Source: Methanospirillum sp. (lineage in GTDB: Archaea > Halobacteriota > Methanomicrobia > Methanomicrobiales > Methanospirillaceae). From it: 6,702 nt of DNA. The notes below the pieces were generated by a model. It saw nothing but the letters and a program-made list of their open reading frames with translations, was not told the origin of the DNA and made no database searches. The DNA is taken from the NCBI GenBank assembly GCA_028695895.1, contig JAQVIE010000068.1, positions 1-6,702 of the forward strand, given 5' to 3'. Positions 1 through 6,493 of the stretch are shown one piece after another. A program made the translations under genes and the position numbers. Position 1 is the stretch's first letter. Each line of letters begins with the position of its first letter.

Positions 1-1
1 A

Positions 2-529
2 GAGGTATTACAAGCTGCCAGACTTCTTGAAAAAGAGCTTAAAAATGCCGGTTACCGGGTAAAGACTGATAACCGGGATCTCAGACCCGGAGCCAAATAT
101 TATTACTGGGAGATGAAAGGGGTTCCTCTAAGACTTGAAATCGGACCACGTGACCTGGATAATAATGTAGTAATGGGTGTTCTCCGGTCAGGCGGAAAAG
201 AATCACTTCCACGTGGAGAGATCATCTCTGAAGTTGACAGAAAAATGACAGAATATATCTCTGCCCTGCAGGAACATGCGAAAGCTCATATCAAAGATCA
301 TCTGTTCATTGTAAAAGAGCATTCTGCCTTGAAAGAGATAGTATCAAAAGGTGTCGTTGCTGTTCACTGGTGTGGAAACAGGGAATGTGCCGACAGGCTT
401 GAGGAGATATCTGACGCGGATATTCTGGGAACAGAGGTAAGGACAGATTTAATCGACAAATCAAAAGGAAATTGTATTATCTGTGGAAAACCTGAAGCTG
501 TGATTACCCTTGTAGGTTTATCCTACTAA
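2..529 (+). CDS. proS: Prolyl-tRNA synthetase, archaeal/eukaryotic type, C-terminal part (5' end outside window)
   Basis: This enzyme charges tRNA-Pro with proline in the cytoplasm. The frame is open from base 2, so the gene is cut by the window edge and 175 C-terminal residues are visible. The class II catalytic core lies upstream and is not seen. What remains is the anticodon-binding domain, with the family-typical stretch [20 protein letters not shown] and the following GPRDL at about visible residues 30-52, then the C-terminal zinc-binding-type domain. That domain carries cysteines at visible residues 124, 129, 158 and 161 (a CX4C pair and a CX2C pair), the layout known for archaeal-type ProRS. 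The protein ends in tyrosine, as these enzymes do; in known structures the terminal Tyr reaches toward the active site. An internal ATG at 113 is not a real start, because homology continues upstream of it. thiD follows after 31 bp on the same strand. Confidence 0.96.
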   Translation, partial: EVLQAARLLEKELKNAGYRVKTDNRDLRPGAKYYYWEMKGVPLRLEIGPRDLDNNVVMGVLRSGGKESLPRGEIISEVDRKMTEYISALQEHAKAHIKDHLFIVKEHSALKEIVSKGVVAVHWCGNRECADRLEEISDADILGTEVRTDLIDKSKGNCIICGKPEAVITLVGLSY

Positions 530-560
530 AACTCTATTGTAATAACATTCTGTTTGTAAT

Positions 561-1337
561 ATGAATCAACAATACGTTGCCGCCCTGTCAATTGCTGGTT
601 CTGATCCTTCCGGCGGTGCAGGCATCCAGATGGATCTGAAAACATTTGCAAAGACAGGGGTATGGGGAATGGCCGTCATCACTGCATTGACCGCTCAGAA
701 TGCAGCCAGAGTGACAAACTCCTGGCCTGTGGAGCCTGATGCAGTCAGGGAACAGATAATAACAGTTCTTGAAGATATGATACCAGGCGCCATTAAAACC
801 GGAATGCTTGCAGATTCAGAAATAATTCAGGCAGTTGCAGATACAATTCCAAAGAATATTCCCCTTGTTATTGATCCGGTAATGATATCCACATCAGGGT
901 ACCGTCTCTTAGATGATGACGCTACAGACTCTCTTATTAAGCAATTATTATCCAGAGCCTTTCTGGTCACCCCAAACATTCCTGAGGCCGAGATACTTTC
1001 CGGAATTAAAAACATTTCATCTGAAGAGGATATGAAAAAAGCCGGGAAAATTATTCTCAGCCTTGGTGCAGAATATGTAATGATGAAAGGAGGACACCTG
1101 GGTGGAGAGAATTCAGAGGATTTTCTTATCTCGAAAAATGAAGTTATCAATTTTTCATCAATAAGATACCCTTATTCAATTCATGGTTCAGGTTGTGCAT
1201 TTTCTGCAGCAATTACAGGATACCTCGCATCTGGTGAAGATATTATTACATCATGCAGAAAAGCAAAAAACCTTATCAGTCAGGGAATAGAGAGGGCATT
1301 TTGTGGAAAAGGAAAGATGAAAATGGTAAATCTTTAA
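561..1337 (+). CDS. thiD: Hydroxymethylpyrimidine / hydroxymethylpyrimidine-phosphate kinase
   Basis: ThiD phosphorylates 4-amino-5-hydroxymethyl-2-methylpyrimidine and then its monophosphate, giving HMP-PP for thiamine phosphate synthesis in the cytoplasm. The 258-residue protein has the usual single-domain length and a ribokinase-like fold signature. Visible motifs are the substrate loop AGSDPSGGAGIQ (residues 12-23), TAQN (44-47), DPVM (105-108), TPNIPEAE (137-144), KGGHL (176-180) and the phosphate-binding/catalytic loop HGSGC (208-212), where most ThiD proteins read HGTGC. Many archaeal ThiD proteins carry a fused C-terminal ThiN domain; this one stops after the kinase domain. The ATG at 561 is the only start before the first motif. 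No clear Shine-Dalgarno or TATA box precedes it, so co-transcription with proS is plausible. It converges on pyrE, with 29 bp between the stop codons. A pyridoxal-kinase role is less likely given the ThiD motifs. Confidence 0.93.
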   Translation: MNQQYVAALSIAGSDPSGGAGIQMDLKTFAKTGVWGMAVITALTAQNAARVTNSWPVEPDAVREQIITVLEDMIPGAIKTGMLADSEIIQAVADTIPKNIPLVIDPVMISTSGYRLLDDDATDSLIKQLLSRAFLVTPNIPEAEILSGIKNISSEEDMKKAGKIILSLGAEYVMMKGGHLGGENSEDFLISKNEVINFSSIRYPYSIHGSGCAFSAAITGYLASGEDIITSCRKAKNLISQGIERAFCGKGKMKMVNL

Positions 1338-1366
1338 CACGAGACTTTACCCTGAATTTATTTTGA

Positions 1367-1885
1367 TTACCTGTTTACAAGATCCTTTATGCTGACCAGG
1401 GATGTCAGTCTGATATCAAGTTTGATGAGGGTTTTTTCAGCGCCTTCATTCCTGTCCACTACTGTTATCACATCTTCCACGATAGCTCCAGCAGAGCGGA
1501 GTTGTTCAATACCAAATACTGCCGAACCACCTGACGTTGTGACATCTTCAACAAGGAGAATTCGCTTTCCGGTAACTTCCCCGATGATAAGGTTGGCAAT
1601 TCCATGAGTTTTTTGTTCTTTCCTGATTATCACATAAGGTTTATCTGAAGCAAGGGACACTGCCACTGCCAGTGGAATGCCTCCTACTGCGACTCCTGCA
1701 ACTGCGTCAAAGACACAATTCTTCAAAAGAATCTCTGATGCAATCTTTTTTAAAATAATGGATTCTGTAATAGCTTTTTTAATATCGATATAAACCCTGC
1801 TTTTTTTTCCAGACGCAAGAGTGAAATCTCCAAACCTGATAGCACCGGCGGAGATGAGCATCTCATGCAATGATGTAGTTACCAT
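1367..1885 (-). CDS. pyrE: Orotate phosphoribosyltransferase
   Basis: PyrE transfers the phosphoribosyl group of PRPP to orotate to make OMP, the fifth step of de novo pyrimidine synthesis. The 172-residue length is normal for short archaeal PyrE. Motifs in order are GDFTLASGKKSRVYIDIK (residues 19-36, orotate/OMP side), AGVAVGGIPLA (63-73), the flexible-loop motif RKEQKTHG (88-95) and the PRPP-binding motif ILLVEDVTTSGGS (109-121) with its two acidic residues. The ATG start at 1885 lies inside the last codons of carS, giving a 7-bp overlap that implies one transcript and probably translational coupling. A weak GAAGGT sits only 3 nt upstream (1894-1889). A second Met at residue 9 is possible, but family N-termini favour the first. 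The PRPP motif is shared with other phosphoribosyltransferases; the KKSRVYIDIK and KEQKTHG motifs argue for PyrE. Confidence 0.95.
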   Translation of the reverse strand: MVTTSLHEMLISAGAIRFGDFTLASGKKSRVYIDIKKAITESIILKKIASEILLKNCVFDAVAGVAVGGIPLAVAVSLASDKPYVIIRKEQKTHGIANLIIGEVTGKRILLVEDVTTSGGSAVFGIEQLRSAGAIVEDVITVVDRNEGAEKTLIKLDIRLTSLVSIKDLVNR

Positions 1886-2442
1886 GGTACCTTCTTTAAT
1901 CCAAATTTATACCCGATAATGTTCACGGTCCGGTGTAACAGTGGGGTCAGCACAAGGGTGACGATTAGGAGCGGTAGAGAAAAGGTTGTGAACACCCATT
2001 CAGGGTCACCTAACAGTGTAAGAAGAAAAGCTCCTGCTACGAAATCATACTGGTCAACTAAAAACCACTTTCCGCCGCGGTCTATACCTCTGCGCCTTTT
2101 AAAAAAACTTTTTACCATATCCCCAAGGAGTGATCCAAAAGACAGGAGTATGACTGCTTTCATGGTATGAGGAGGAAAACAGGGAATAAAGCCTGACAAC
2201 TCCGCATAAACCTGTATTAATCCAATAAGAATACCGGCAGATACTCCTCCGATAAATCCGCGAATGGTTTTTCCGTCTCCCAGAACACGTCTTCCATCGG
2301 TCCAGTTTTTTCCAAGATCAAAGGGTATGCCCCCACCGGTTAAGGCTGCAAAATTATTTGGCAGGTATGCCGGGAGCATCACCCATATTGCAGAACCAAT
2401 GAGTACAAGTCCATTGCCGAGCATTGTTGCAGAATCCGGCAT
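1879..2442 (-). CDS. carS: CDP-archaeol synthase (CDP-2,3-bis-(O-geranylgeranyl)-sn-glycerol synthase)
   Basis: CarS is the membrane enzyme that activates 2,3-di-O-geranylgeranylglyceryl phosphate with CTP, giving the CDP-linked diether from which archaeal phospholipid head groups are built. The 187-residue sequence is hydrophobic with about five likely membrane segments (roughly residues 9-27, 62-80, 93-108, 131-145 and 152-170). Family motifs are GDGKTIRGFIGG (55-66) and the cytidylyltransferase signature around GDMVKSFFKRRRGIDRG (107-123), followed by LVDQYDFV (128-135) with conserved acidic and basic residues. It is the archaeal counterpart of bacterial CdsA. The ATG at 2442 has no clear Shine-Dalgarno, but a TATA-like element lies about 24 nt upstream on this strand, so a leaderless message is likely. 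Met7 (2424) is an alternative start. It overlaps pyrE by 7 bp downstream and diverges from the tetraether-synthase-like gene. Confidence 0.94.
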   Translation of the reverse strand: MPDSATMLGNGLVLIGSAIWVMLPAYLPNNFAALTGGGIPFDLGKNWTDGRRVLGDGKTIRGFIGGVSAGILIGLIQVYAELSGFIPCFPPHTMKAVILLSFGSLLGDMVKSFFKRRRGIDRGGKWFLVDQYDFVAGAFLLTLLGDPEWVFTTFSLPLLIVTLVLTPLLHRTVNIIGYKFGLKKVPW

Positions 2443-2481
2443 ACCTATAAGGTTAGGTTTTTGTATACATATGAGCAGAAG
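2443..2481. promoter_or_regulatory. Compact divergent promoter region between carS and the tes-like gene
   Basis: Only 39 bp separate the two ATG codons. On the minus strand ATGTATACAA (2470-2461) is centred about 24 nt before the carS ATG, the right place for a TATA box of a leaderless transcript. On the plus strand CTATAAG (2445-2451) is centred about 34 nt before the tes-like ATG, which would give a short leader of roughly 8-10 nt. The palindromic GTATAC (2463-2468) sits between the two starts. Both assignments are inferred from spacing only, and the plus-strand promoter could instead lie inside carS. Confidence 0.4.
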
Positions 2482-3981
2482 ATGAAACCCTGTATAGGAA
2501 TACCCTCTGGTGGTGATATTATACTCCTCAAAAAAACAAAAAGTCTCTGTCCTGTCTGTAAAAAGGTGTTAGATGCAGAGATTATAGAGAAAGATGGAAA
2601 GGTGTATATAAGCAGGACTTGTCCTGATCATGGTTACTTTTCGTACCTGTACTGGGAAGATGCAGAAGCATGGCGCAGATATGAAGCCTTCGGGGTTAAA
2701 GGTTCAGGTCTTGACAATCCACAGGTTATAAAAGAAGAAAGCAACTGCCCGTTTGATTGCGGAATTTGTAATTATCATAAATCAACAACTCTTCTTGCAA
2801 ATGTGGATCTGACAAACAGATGTAACCTGAATTGTTCATTCTGTTTTGCCAATGCCAGGGCATGCGGGTACATTTATGAACCTACCTTTGAACAGATTAA
2901 AGAGATGCTGATTCTCCTGCGTTCTGAAAAACCAACTCCTGCCCCGGCTGTCCAGTTTGCAGGTGGTGAGCCAACACTCAGAGACGACCTTTTTGAAATT
3001 ATCAGGCTTGCTAAAAGTCTTGGATTTGTGCAGGTTCAACTTGCAACAAACGGAATTATTATTGCCCAGGATCCTGATTACGCACTTCGGCTGAAAGAAG
3101 CTGGGCTTTCCACGGTTTACCTTCATTTTGATGGTATCTCAAAAGAAACGAATTTTAAACTTGTACATGATCTAAAAGCAATTGAAAACCTTAAAAAAGC
3201 AAAACAGGGTATAGTTCTCGTTCCAACAATCATCAAGGGAGAGAATGATCATGAGATAGGTGATATCATTCGGTTTGCAGCAGAAAACATCGATATTATC
3301 CGTGGTGTGAACTTTCAGCCAGTTTCATTTACAGGAGCTGCTTCTCTTGAAGATATTGAACGTCAACGCATAACAATACCTGAGTTATTAGATAATATCG
3401 AAGAGCAAACTAAGGGGTCAGTTGAAAAGGAAGACTTTTACCCTGTTCCTTGCGTTGTGCCGATAAGTGATTTTATTGAGGAATATACTGGTAAACCACA
3501 ACTTCGGTTTACTGCACATCAGCATTGTGGTGCTGCAACCTATGTCTTTGTAAAGGACAAAAAAATTGTACCAATAAACCGGATGATTGATGTTGATGGT
3601 TTTTTTGATTCCATTGAAAAGCTCACGACCCAGCTGGCATCATCTGGTCCAATTCATCGAAAAATGGCAGCAATCTCCGGGATAAAAGATCTCTATTCGT
3701 CAGTAAAAAAGAACGAGGAAGGAGGACGGGAGCTCTGGACAAGTCTTGGCAGGGCTCTTATCACACATAATTTTGATTCCCTTCGTGAATTTCACTGGAA
3801 TGCACTTTTTATCGGTATGATGCATTTCATGGATAATTATAACTATGATGTTGAGAGAGTTTGTCAGTGCTGTATCCATTATGCAACTCCTGATGGAACG
3901 CTGATTCCTTTCTGTACATACAACAGCGGCCCGGTGTTCCGTGAACAGATATGGAAAAAATACAGTGCACCTTTTGAATAA
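2482..3981 (+). CDS. tes: Radical SAM protein of the tetraether lipid synthase (Tes) / MJ0619 family
   Basis: The family joins the ends of two archaeol chains by C-C bond formation between unactivated carbons, producing membrane-spanning tetraether lipids; the Methanocaldococcus homologue MJ0619 was earlier proposed to methylate methanopterin. From the ATG at 2482 the protein has 499 residues, the length expected of the family. Domains in order: an N-terminal metal-binding segment CPVC (23-26) plus CPDH (47-50), resembling a rubredoxin-like site; a first CX3CX2C (C89, C93, C96); the radical SAM motif CNLNCSFC (C114, C118, C121); the GGEP motif (161-164); and a C-terminal cysteine group CQCC (461-464) with C478. 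The extra cysteines fit auxiliary iron-sulfur clusters. I prefer ATG 2482 to the upstream in-frame TTG at 2461, because TTG lies within the putative promoter of the divergent carS. The ATP-grasp gene follows after 15 bp. The fold is certain; Tes versus methylase is assigned by family resemblance. Confidence 0.85.
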   Translation: MKPCIGIPSGGDIILLKKTKSLCPVCKKVLDAEIIEKDGKVYISRTCPDHGYFSYLYWEDAEAWRRYEAFGVKGSGLDNPQVIKEESNCPFDCGICNYHKSTTLLANVDLTNRCNLNCSFCFANARACGYIYEPTFEQIKEMLILLRSEKPTPAPAVQFAGGEPTLRDDLFEIIRLAKSLGFVQVQLATNGIIIAQDPDYALRLKEAGLSTVYLHFDGISKETNFKLVHDLKAIENLKKAKQGIVLVPTIIKGENDHEIGDIIRFAAENIDIIRGVNFQPVSFTGAASLEDIERQRITIPELLDNIEEQTKGSVEKEDFYPVPCVVPISDFIEEYTGKPQLRFTAHQHCGAATYVFVKDKKIVPINRMIDVDGFFDSIEKLTTQLASSGPIHRKMAAISGIKDLYSSVKKNEEGGRELWTSLGRALITHNFDSLREFHWNALFIGMMHFMDNYNYDVERVCQCCIHYATPDGTLIPFCTYNSGPVFREQIWKKYSAPFE

Positions 3982-3988
3982 CCTTTTT

Positions 3989-3994
3989 GGTGAT
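3989..3994 (+). promoter_or_regulatory. Shine-Dalgarno site of the ATP-grasp gene
   Basis: GGTGAT matches the core of the archaeal ribosome-binding consensus GGAGGTGATC and lies 2 nt before the ATG at 3997, within the 15-bp gap after the tes-like stop. It supports this start and internal translation initiation on a shared transcript. Confidence 0.6.
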
Positions 3995-3996
3995 TT

Positions 3997-4785
3997 ATGA
4001 TTACCATTATCCCAAAACCTACAGATATTCCATCAGATAATTCTACCAGAATGGTCATGGATGAACTTGACCAGATAGGATACCCATACAGGGTCATGTT
4101 TTTAGAGGCCATAGATCCATTTTCTGATGAACTAACCGGAGCTACCATCTGGGTATGTGGTATCAGGCAGAATGGTCACAACTTTGAGTCAATCCAGGCC
4201 CTTTCTCTTAAAAACAGAATTATAAATTCACCAGAGGGGATTGTCACATGTGCAAGTAAAGTTATGACATCTGCTCTTCTTTTTCACCATGGAATTCCGA
4301 CTCCTGCCACGTTTTTTACTGAGTCAAAAATAATGGCAGCCGGATTTATTAAAAAACACACAAAAGTTGTATCAAAGCCGGTTTATGGATTTGACGGAGT
4401 TGGAATACATCTTGTCGAAAATGAAGATGAACTTGGGGATCCGCCATATTACCTGCAGGAGTATGTTCCAAATGATCGGGACTATCGTGTTTTTGTTATA
4501 GGTGACAGAGCTGTTGGAGCGATAATGCGGGTCTCTGATCACCTGACACATAACATTCACCAGGGAGGATATGGGAGTGCAATAGACATCCCAGGACAAA
4601 TGGCTGATATTGCAGTAAGGGCTGCACAGGTAGTTGGAGTGGATTACGGTGGTGTAGATCTACTGGTAAGAAATGGTTCATATGTTGTTCTGGAAGTAAA
4701 CGGCACACCTAACTGGCATTGTATGCAGTCACCGATACCGCGACTGTTAGCTGAGTACCTGGTACATCAGGATCAAAATAAGTAA
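3997..4785 (+). CDS. RimK-type ATP-grasp ligase, MptN-like (candidate tetrahydromethanopterin:alpha-L-glutamate ligase)
   Basis: ATP-grasp ligases of this group activate a carboxylate as an acyl phosphate and couple it to an amino acid; the methanogen members MptN and CofF add a terminal glutamate to the pterin cofactor and to coenzyme F420 respectively. The 262-residue protein shows a short N-terminal domain, the nucleotide-binding strand and loop SKPVYGFDGVGIHLV (126-140), the hinge QEYVPNDRDYRVFVIGD (154-170), NIHQGGYG (186-193), and the metal-binding end VDYGGVDLL (215-223) and EVNGTPNW (233-240), with Glu233 and Asn235 placed as Mg ligands. It is somewhat shorter than I recall for MptN (about 290). 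It sits 15 bp after the tes-like gene, the same order I recall for MJ0619-MJ0620 (mptN), which favours MptN over CofF. The substrate cannot be read from sequence alone, so I give no symbol. It converges on the UPF0058 gene with a 13-bp gap. Confidence 0.78.
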   Translation: MITIIPKPTDIPSDNSTRMVMDELDQIGYPYRVMFLEAIDPFSDELTGATIWVCGIRQNGHNFESIQALSLKNRIINSPEGIVTCASKVMTSALLFHHGIPTPATFFTESKIMAAGFIKKHTKVVSKPVYGFDGVGIHLVENEDELGDPPYYLQEYVPNDRDYRVFVIGDRAVGAIMRVSDHLTHNIHQGGYGSAIDIPGQMADIAVRAAQVVGVDYGGVDLLVRNGSYVVLEVNGTPNWHCMQSPIPRLLAEYLVHQDQNK

Positions 4786-4798
4786 GAAGGGTGAAGTG

Positions 4799-5083
4799 TC
4801 ATCCTTCCATTTCTATCTCTTTTAATGTCCTCTCGGCAAGCTCATGCATCCGGTCGGCCATTCGTGCAGCGGATGGATTGTCAATTTCCTTCATTGCCTT
4901 GGCAATGGCATTTCCCAGGACAAATATAGCATATTTATGCTCAACTTTGCTCCTATGGGTCTGTGAAGGTGTAATTTCAAGAGCATCATACTCATTAAAA
5001 TCAGCCTCAGAGTTTTGTTTCTGAAGATACTCACGGACATTCATGAGCATGGTATGCAGAGAGATCAATTCTTCTTTATGCAC
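4799..5083 (-). CDS. UPF0058 family protein (small archaeal protein of unknown function)
   Basis: The frame encodes a small, charged, helical protein of 94 residues beginning MHKEELISLH, the characteristic start of the archaeal UPF0058 family, whose role is unknown. The rest is mainly helical, with a conserved-looking middle (HRSKVEHKYAIFVLGNAIAK) and an acidic C-terminus. I chose the GTG at 5083 over the in-frame GTG at 5098. The 5083 start gives the family N-terminus and has GGAGATC (5096-5090) at a normal distance upstream, whereas the longer form would start at or before the predicted transcription start and has no Shine-Dalgarno. The gene lies 59 bp downstream of dnaG on the same strand, with its own TATA-like element in between, and ends 13 bp from the convergent ATP-grasp gene. 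There are no membrane segments. Family membership is fairly sure; function is not known. Confidence 0.85.
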   Translation of the reverse strand: MHKEELISLHTMLMNVREYLQKQNSEADFNEYDALEITPSQTHRSKVEHKYAIFVLGNAIAKAMKEIDNPSAARMADRMHELAERTLKEIEMEG

Positions 5084-5089
5084 ACACAG

Positions 5090-5096
5090 GATCTCC
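5090..5096 (-). promoter_or_regulatory. Shine-Dalgarno site deciding the UPF0058 start
   Basis: GGAGATC on the minus strand matches the archaeal ribosome-binding consensus and has 6 nt between its end and the GTG at 5083. It overlaps the alternative upstream GTG at 5098, so it can serve only the shorter protein. Confidence 0.6.
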
Positions 5097-5113
5097 ACTA
5101 TAAGATGAGCAGG

Positions 5114-5124
5114 AAAATATAAAA
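5114..5124 (-). promoter_or_regulatory. TATA box for the UPF0058 gene
   Basis: The minus strand reads TTTTATATTTT in the gap after dnaG. Its centre is about 25 nt before position 5095, so transcription would start right around the Shine-Dalgarno, giving a leader of about 10-13 nt. Assigned by sequence and spacing only. Confidence 0.5.
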
Positions 5125-5142
5125 TGGATAGCCTGAAAACAG

Positions 5143-6432
5143 CTACCTGAATGGTATGAGTCGGATTGTTGCCGGGAGTCGGACAATGCCGGTAAATGAA
5201 GGTGCTGCAAGGTATCTGATGCCATGCATTGATAGCTGATCAAGAAGCTGCTGATTTATCTCCTGGTCAATAACTATCCCCTCAAGGTCCTGTTTCATTG
5301 ACTCAAGTTTTTCTTCAACTTCTCCGGCAGCAATTTCTTCTTTTATCTCACCGCCATGACTTATGAGTCTGGCTTTCCCCCGGTTTTTTACTTCTCTGAT
5401 ATGAGTGAATACAGTTCTCGGTCTAATATTTTCTTCAGGTTCTGTATTAAATCCATCTTCTGATGGTTCAGATTGTTCACTTACAACTCCTGCTTCTCCA
5501 AAGTGTTCAGATCCTGTTTCTGAAGCTGAAGATTTTATAATAGTTATATCATCTTTTTTAATTTCTGATTGTACAAAATCTTCGGGCTTTTGTGATTCCT
5601 GGTAATCAGAGATCTTGTCTTCCAGAACGTTTTCAACAGGAACCTTATTTCGAAGGGCTTTGATTATTTCTTTTCTGCTTAGGTCTTCTACGGATTCACC
5701 CCGTGGAGGAAAAGCAACATAATCAACATCAGTAACTTCAAGGAGCTCACGCAGGATAAGGTCTCCTCCTCTGTCTCCATCAAAAAATGCTGTAGTGGTT
5801 TTTTTCCTACACAGGTTGATAATTGTTTTGGGAATACTCGTTCCTTCGACAGCCACAGAATTTTTTATTCCGGCACGGAGCAGGTTGATAACATCCGCTC
5901 GTCCTTCTACGATAATTATTGCATCAGATGCGAGAACATTAGGTCCCGCAGGTACATTATCCGTTCCTATAGTTGCAATTTTCTCGATCCGTTGACTTTC
6001 ACGAACTGCATCGATGAGTGATTCAGGATCTATCCCGGGTCCTTCAAACTCTAACAGAAGAGCTTTAGCTCTTTCGATAATCTGAGTCCGTTTAGTAATC
6101 CTGACATCTTCAATCGACTGAACCTGAAGTTCTGAAACGCATGGACCAACACGGTTGATGGTCTCCATTGATGCGGCAAGAATGGCAGTTTCTGCTTTAT
6201 CAACAGAGGTTGGAATGGTTATACTACCAAATGATTTTCCCAGCTTACTTTGGATCCTGACATCAATCCTTCCGAGTTTTCCCTGTCTTTGCAGCTCACG
6301 AAGCTCAAGCTCAGACCCAAGAAGTCCCTCAATCTGGCCAAATATTGCCCCGACTACATCTGATCGATCAACCACCCCTTCCGCCTGTATAGCCAGATGA
6401 ATTCGATATTTTGTCGTGTCTTGTTCATACAC
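5143..6432 (-). CDS. dnaG: Archaeal DnaG (TOPRIM primase-like protein, exosome-associated)
   Basis: Archaeal DnaG has the TOPRIM domain of bacterial primase but lacks its zinc-binding and helicase-binding parts; it is best known as a subunit of the archaeal RNA exosome, where it favours adenine-rich RNA, and primase activity has also been reported. The 429-residue product begins with the archaeal-specific N-terminal domain ([20 protein letters not shown] at 19-38). The TOPRIM domain follows at about 168-260, with the catalytic glutamate in IIVEGRADV (E176) and the metal-binding FFDGDRGGD (217-225, D218 and D220). A long acidic, low-complexity linker (about 270-340) leads to a conserved C-terminal domain ending [11 protein letters not shown]. 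The start is GTG at 6432, with GGGGG (6444-6440) 7 nt upstream; the nearby ATG at 6428 is out of frame. A TATA box lies upstream, so the gene can be read independently of the DUF167 gene. Confidence 0.96.
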   Translation of the reverse strand: MYEQDTTKYRIHLAIQAEGVVDRSDVVGAIFGQIEGLLGSELELRELQRQGKLGRIDVRIQSKLGKSFGSITIPTSVDKAETAILAASMETINRVGPCVSELQVQSIEDVRITKRTQIIERAKALLLEFEGPGIDPESLIDAVRESQRIEKIATIGTDNVPAGPNVLASDAIIIVEGRADVINLLRAGIKNSVAVEGTSIPKTIINLCRKKTTTAFFDGDRGGDLILRELLEVTDVDYVAFPPRGESVEDLSRKEIIKALRNKVPVENVLEDKISDYQESQKPEDFVQSEIKKDDITIIKSSASETGSEHFGEAGVVSEQSEPSEDGFNTEPEENIRPRTVFTHIREVKNRGKARLISHGGEIKEEIAAGEVEEKLESMKQDLEGIVIDQEINQQLLDQLSMHGIRYLAAPSFTGIVRLPATIRLIPFR

Positions 6433-6439
6433 TCAAAGT

Positions 6440-6444
6440 CCCCC
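6440..6444 (-). promoter_or_regulatory. Probable ribosome-binding site of dnaG
   Basis: A GGGGGA stretch on the minus strand lies 7 nt before the GTG at 6432. It supports that non-ATG start, as there is no in-frame ATG nearby that keeps the conserved N-terminus. Confidence 0.45.
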
Positions 6445-6493
6445 GGTTAGTAATAATGTAAATCATATCTATCGGTGATTCATCTACCAGAAA

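Noticed and set aside
827..1150. Open frame of 107 codons on the minus strand inside thiD
   Set aside because: It lies entirely antisense to a clear ThiD, and its translation is Ile/Ser-rich with no recognisable family.
1338..1366. Bidirectional terminator between thiD and pyrE
   Set aside because: There is some T-richness (TTTATTTTG) but no hairpin or long T run that I can support.
1882..1891. Palindromic CCATGG/GGTACC overlap at the pyrE start as an operator
   Set aside because: It is explained by the coding sequence of the carS end and the pyrE start; six-base palindromes occur often by chance.
2836..3126. Open frame on the minus strand inside the tes-like gene
   Set aside because: It is antisense to the radical SAM core and has no promoter, ribosome-binding site or family motif.
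3879..4148. Minus-strand open frame bridging the tes-like and ATP-grasp genes
   Set aside because: Both plus-strand genes it covers are well supported, and its sequence looks like a codon-bias shadow.
4791..5024. Plus-strand open frame opposite the UPF0058 gene
   Set aside because: The opposite strand encodes a recognisable family with TATA box and ribosome-binding site; this frame has neither.
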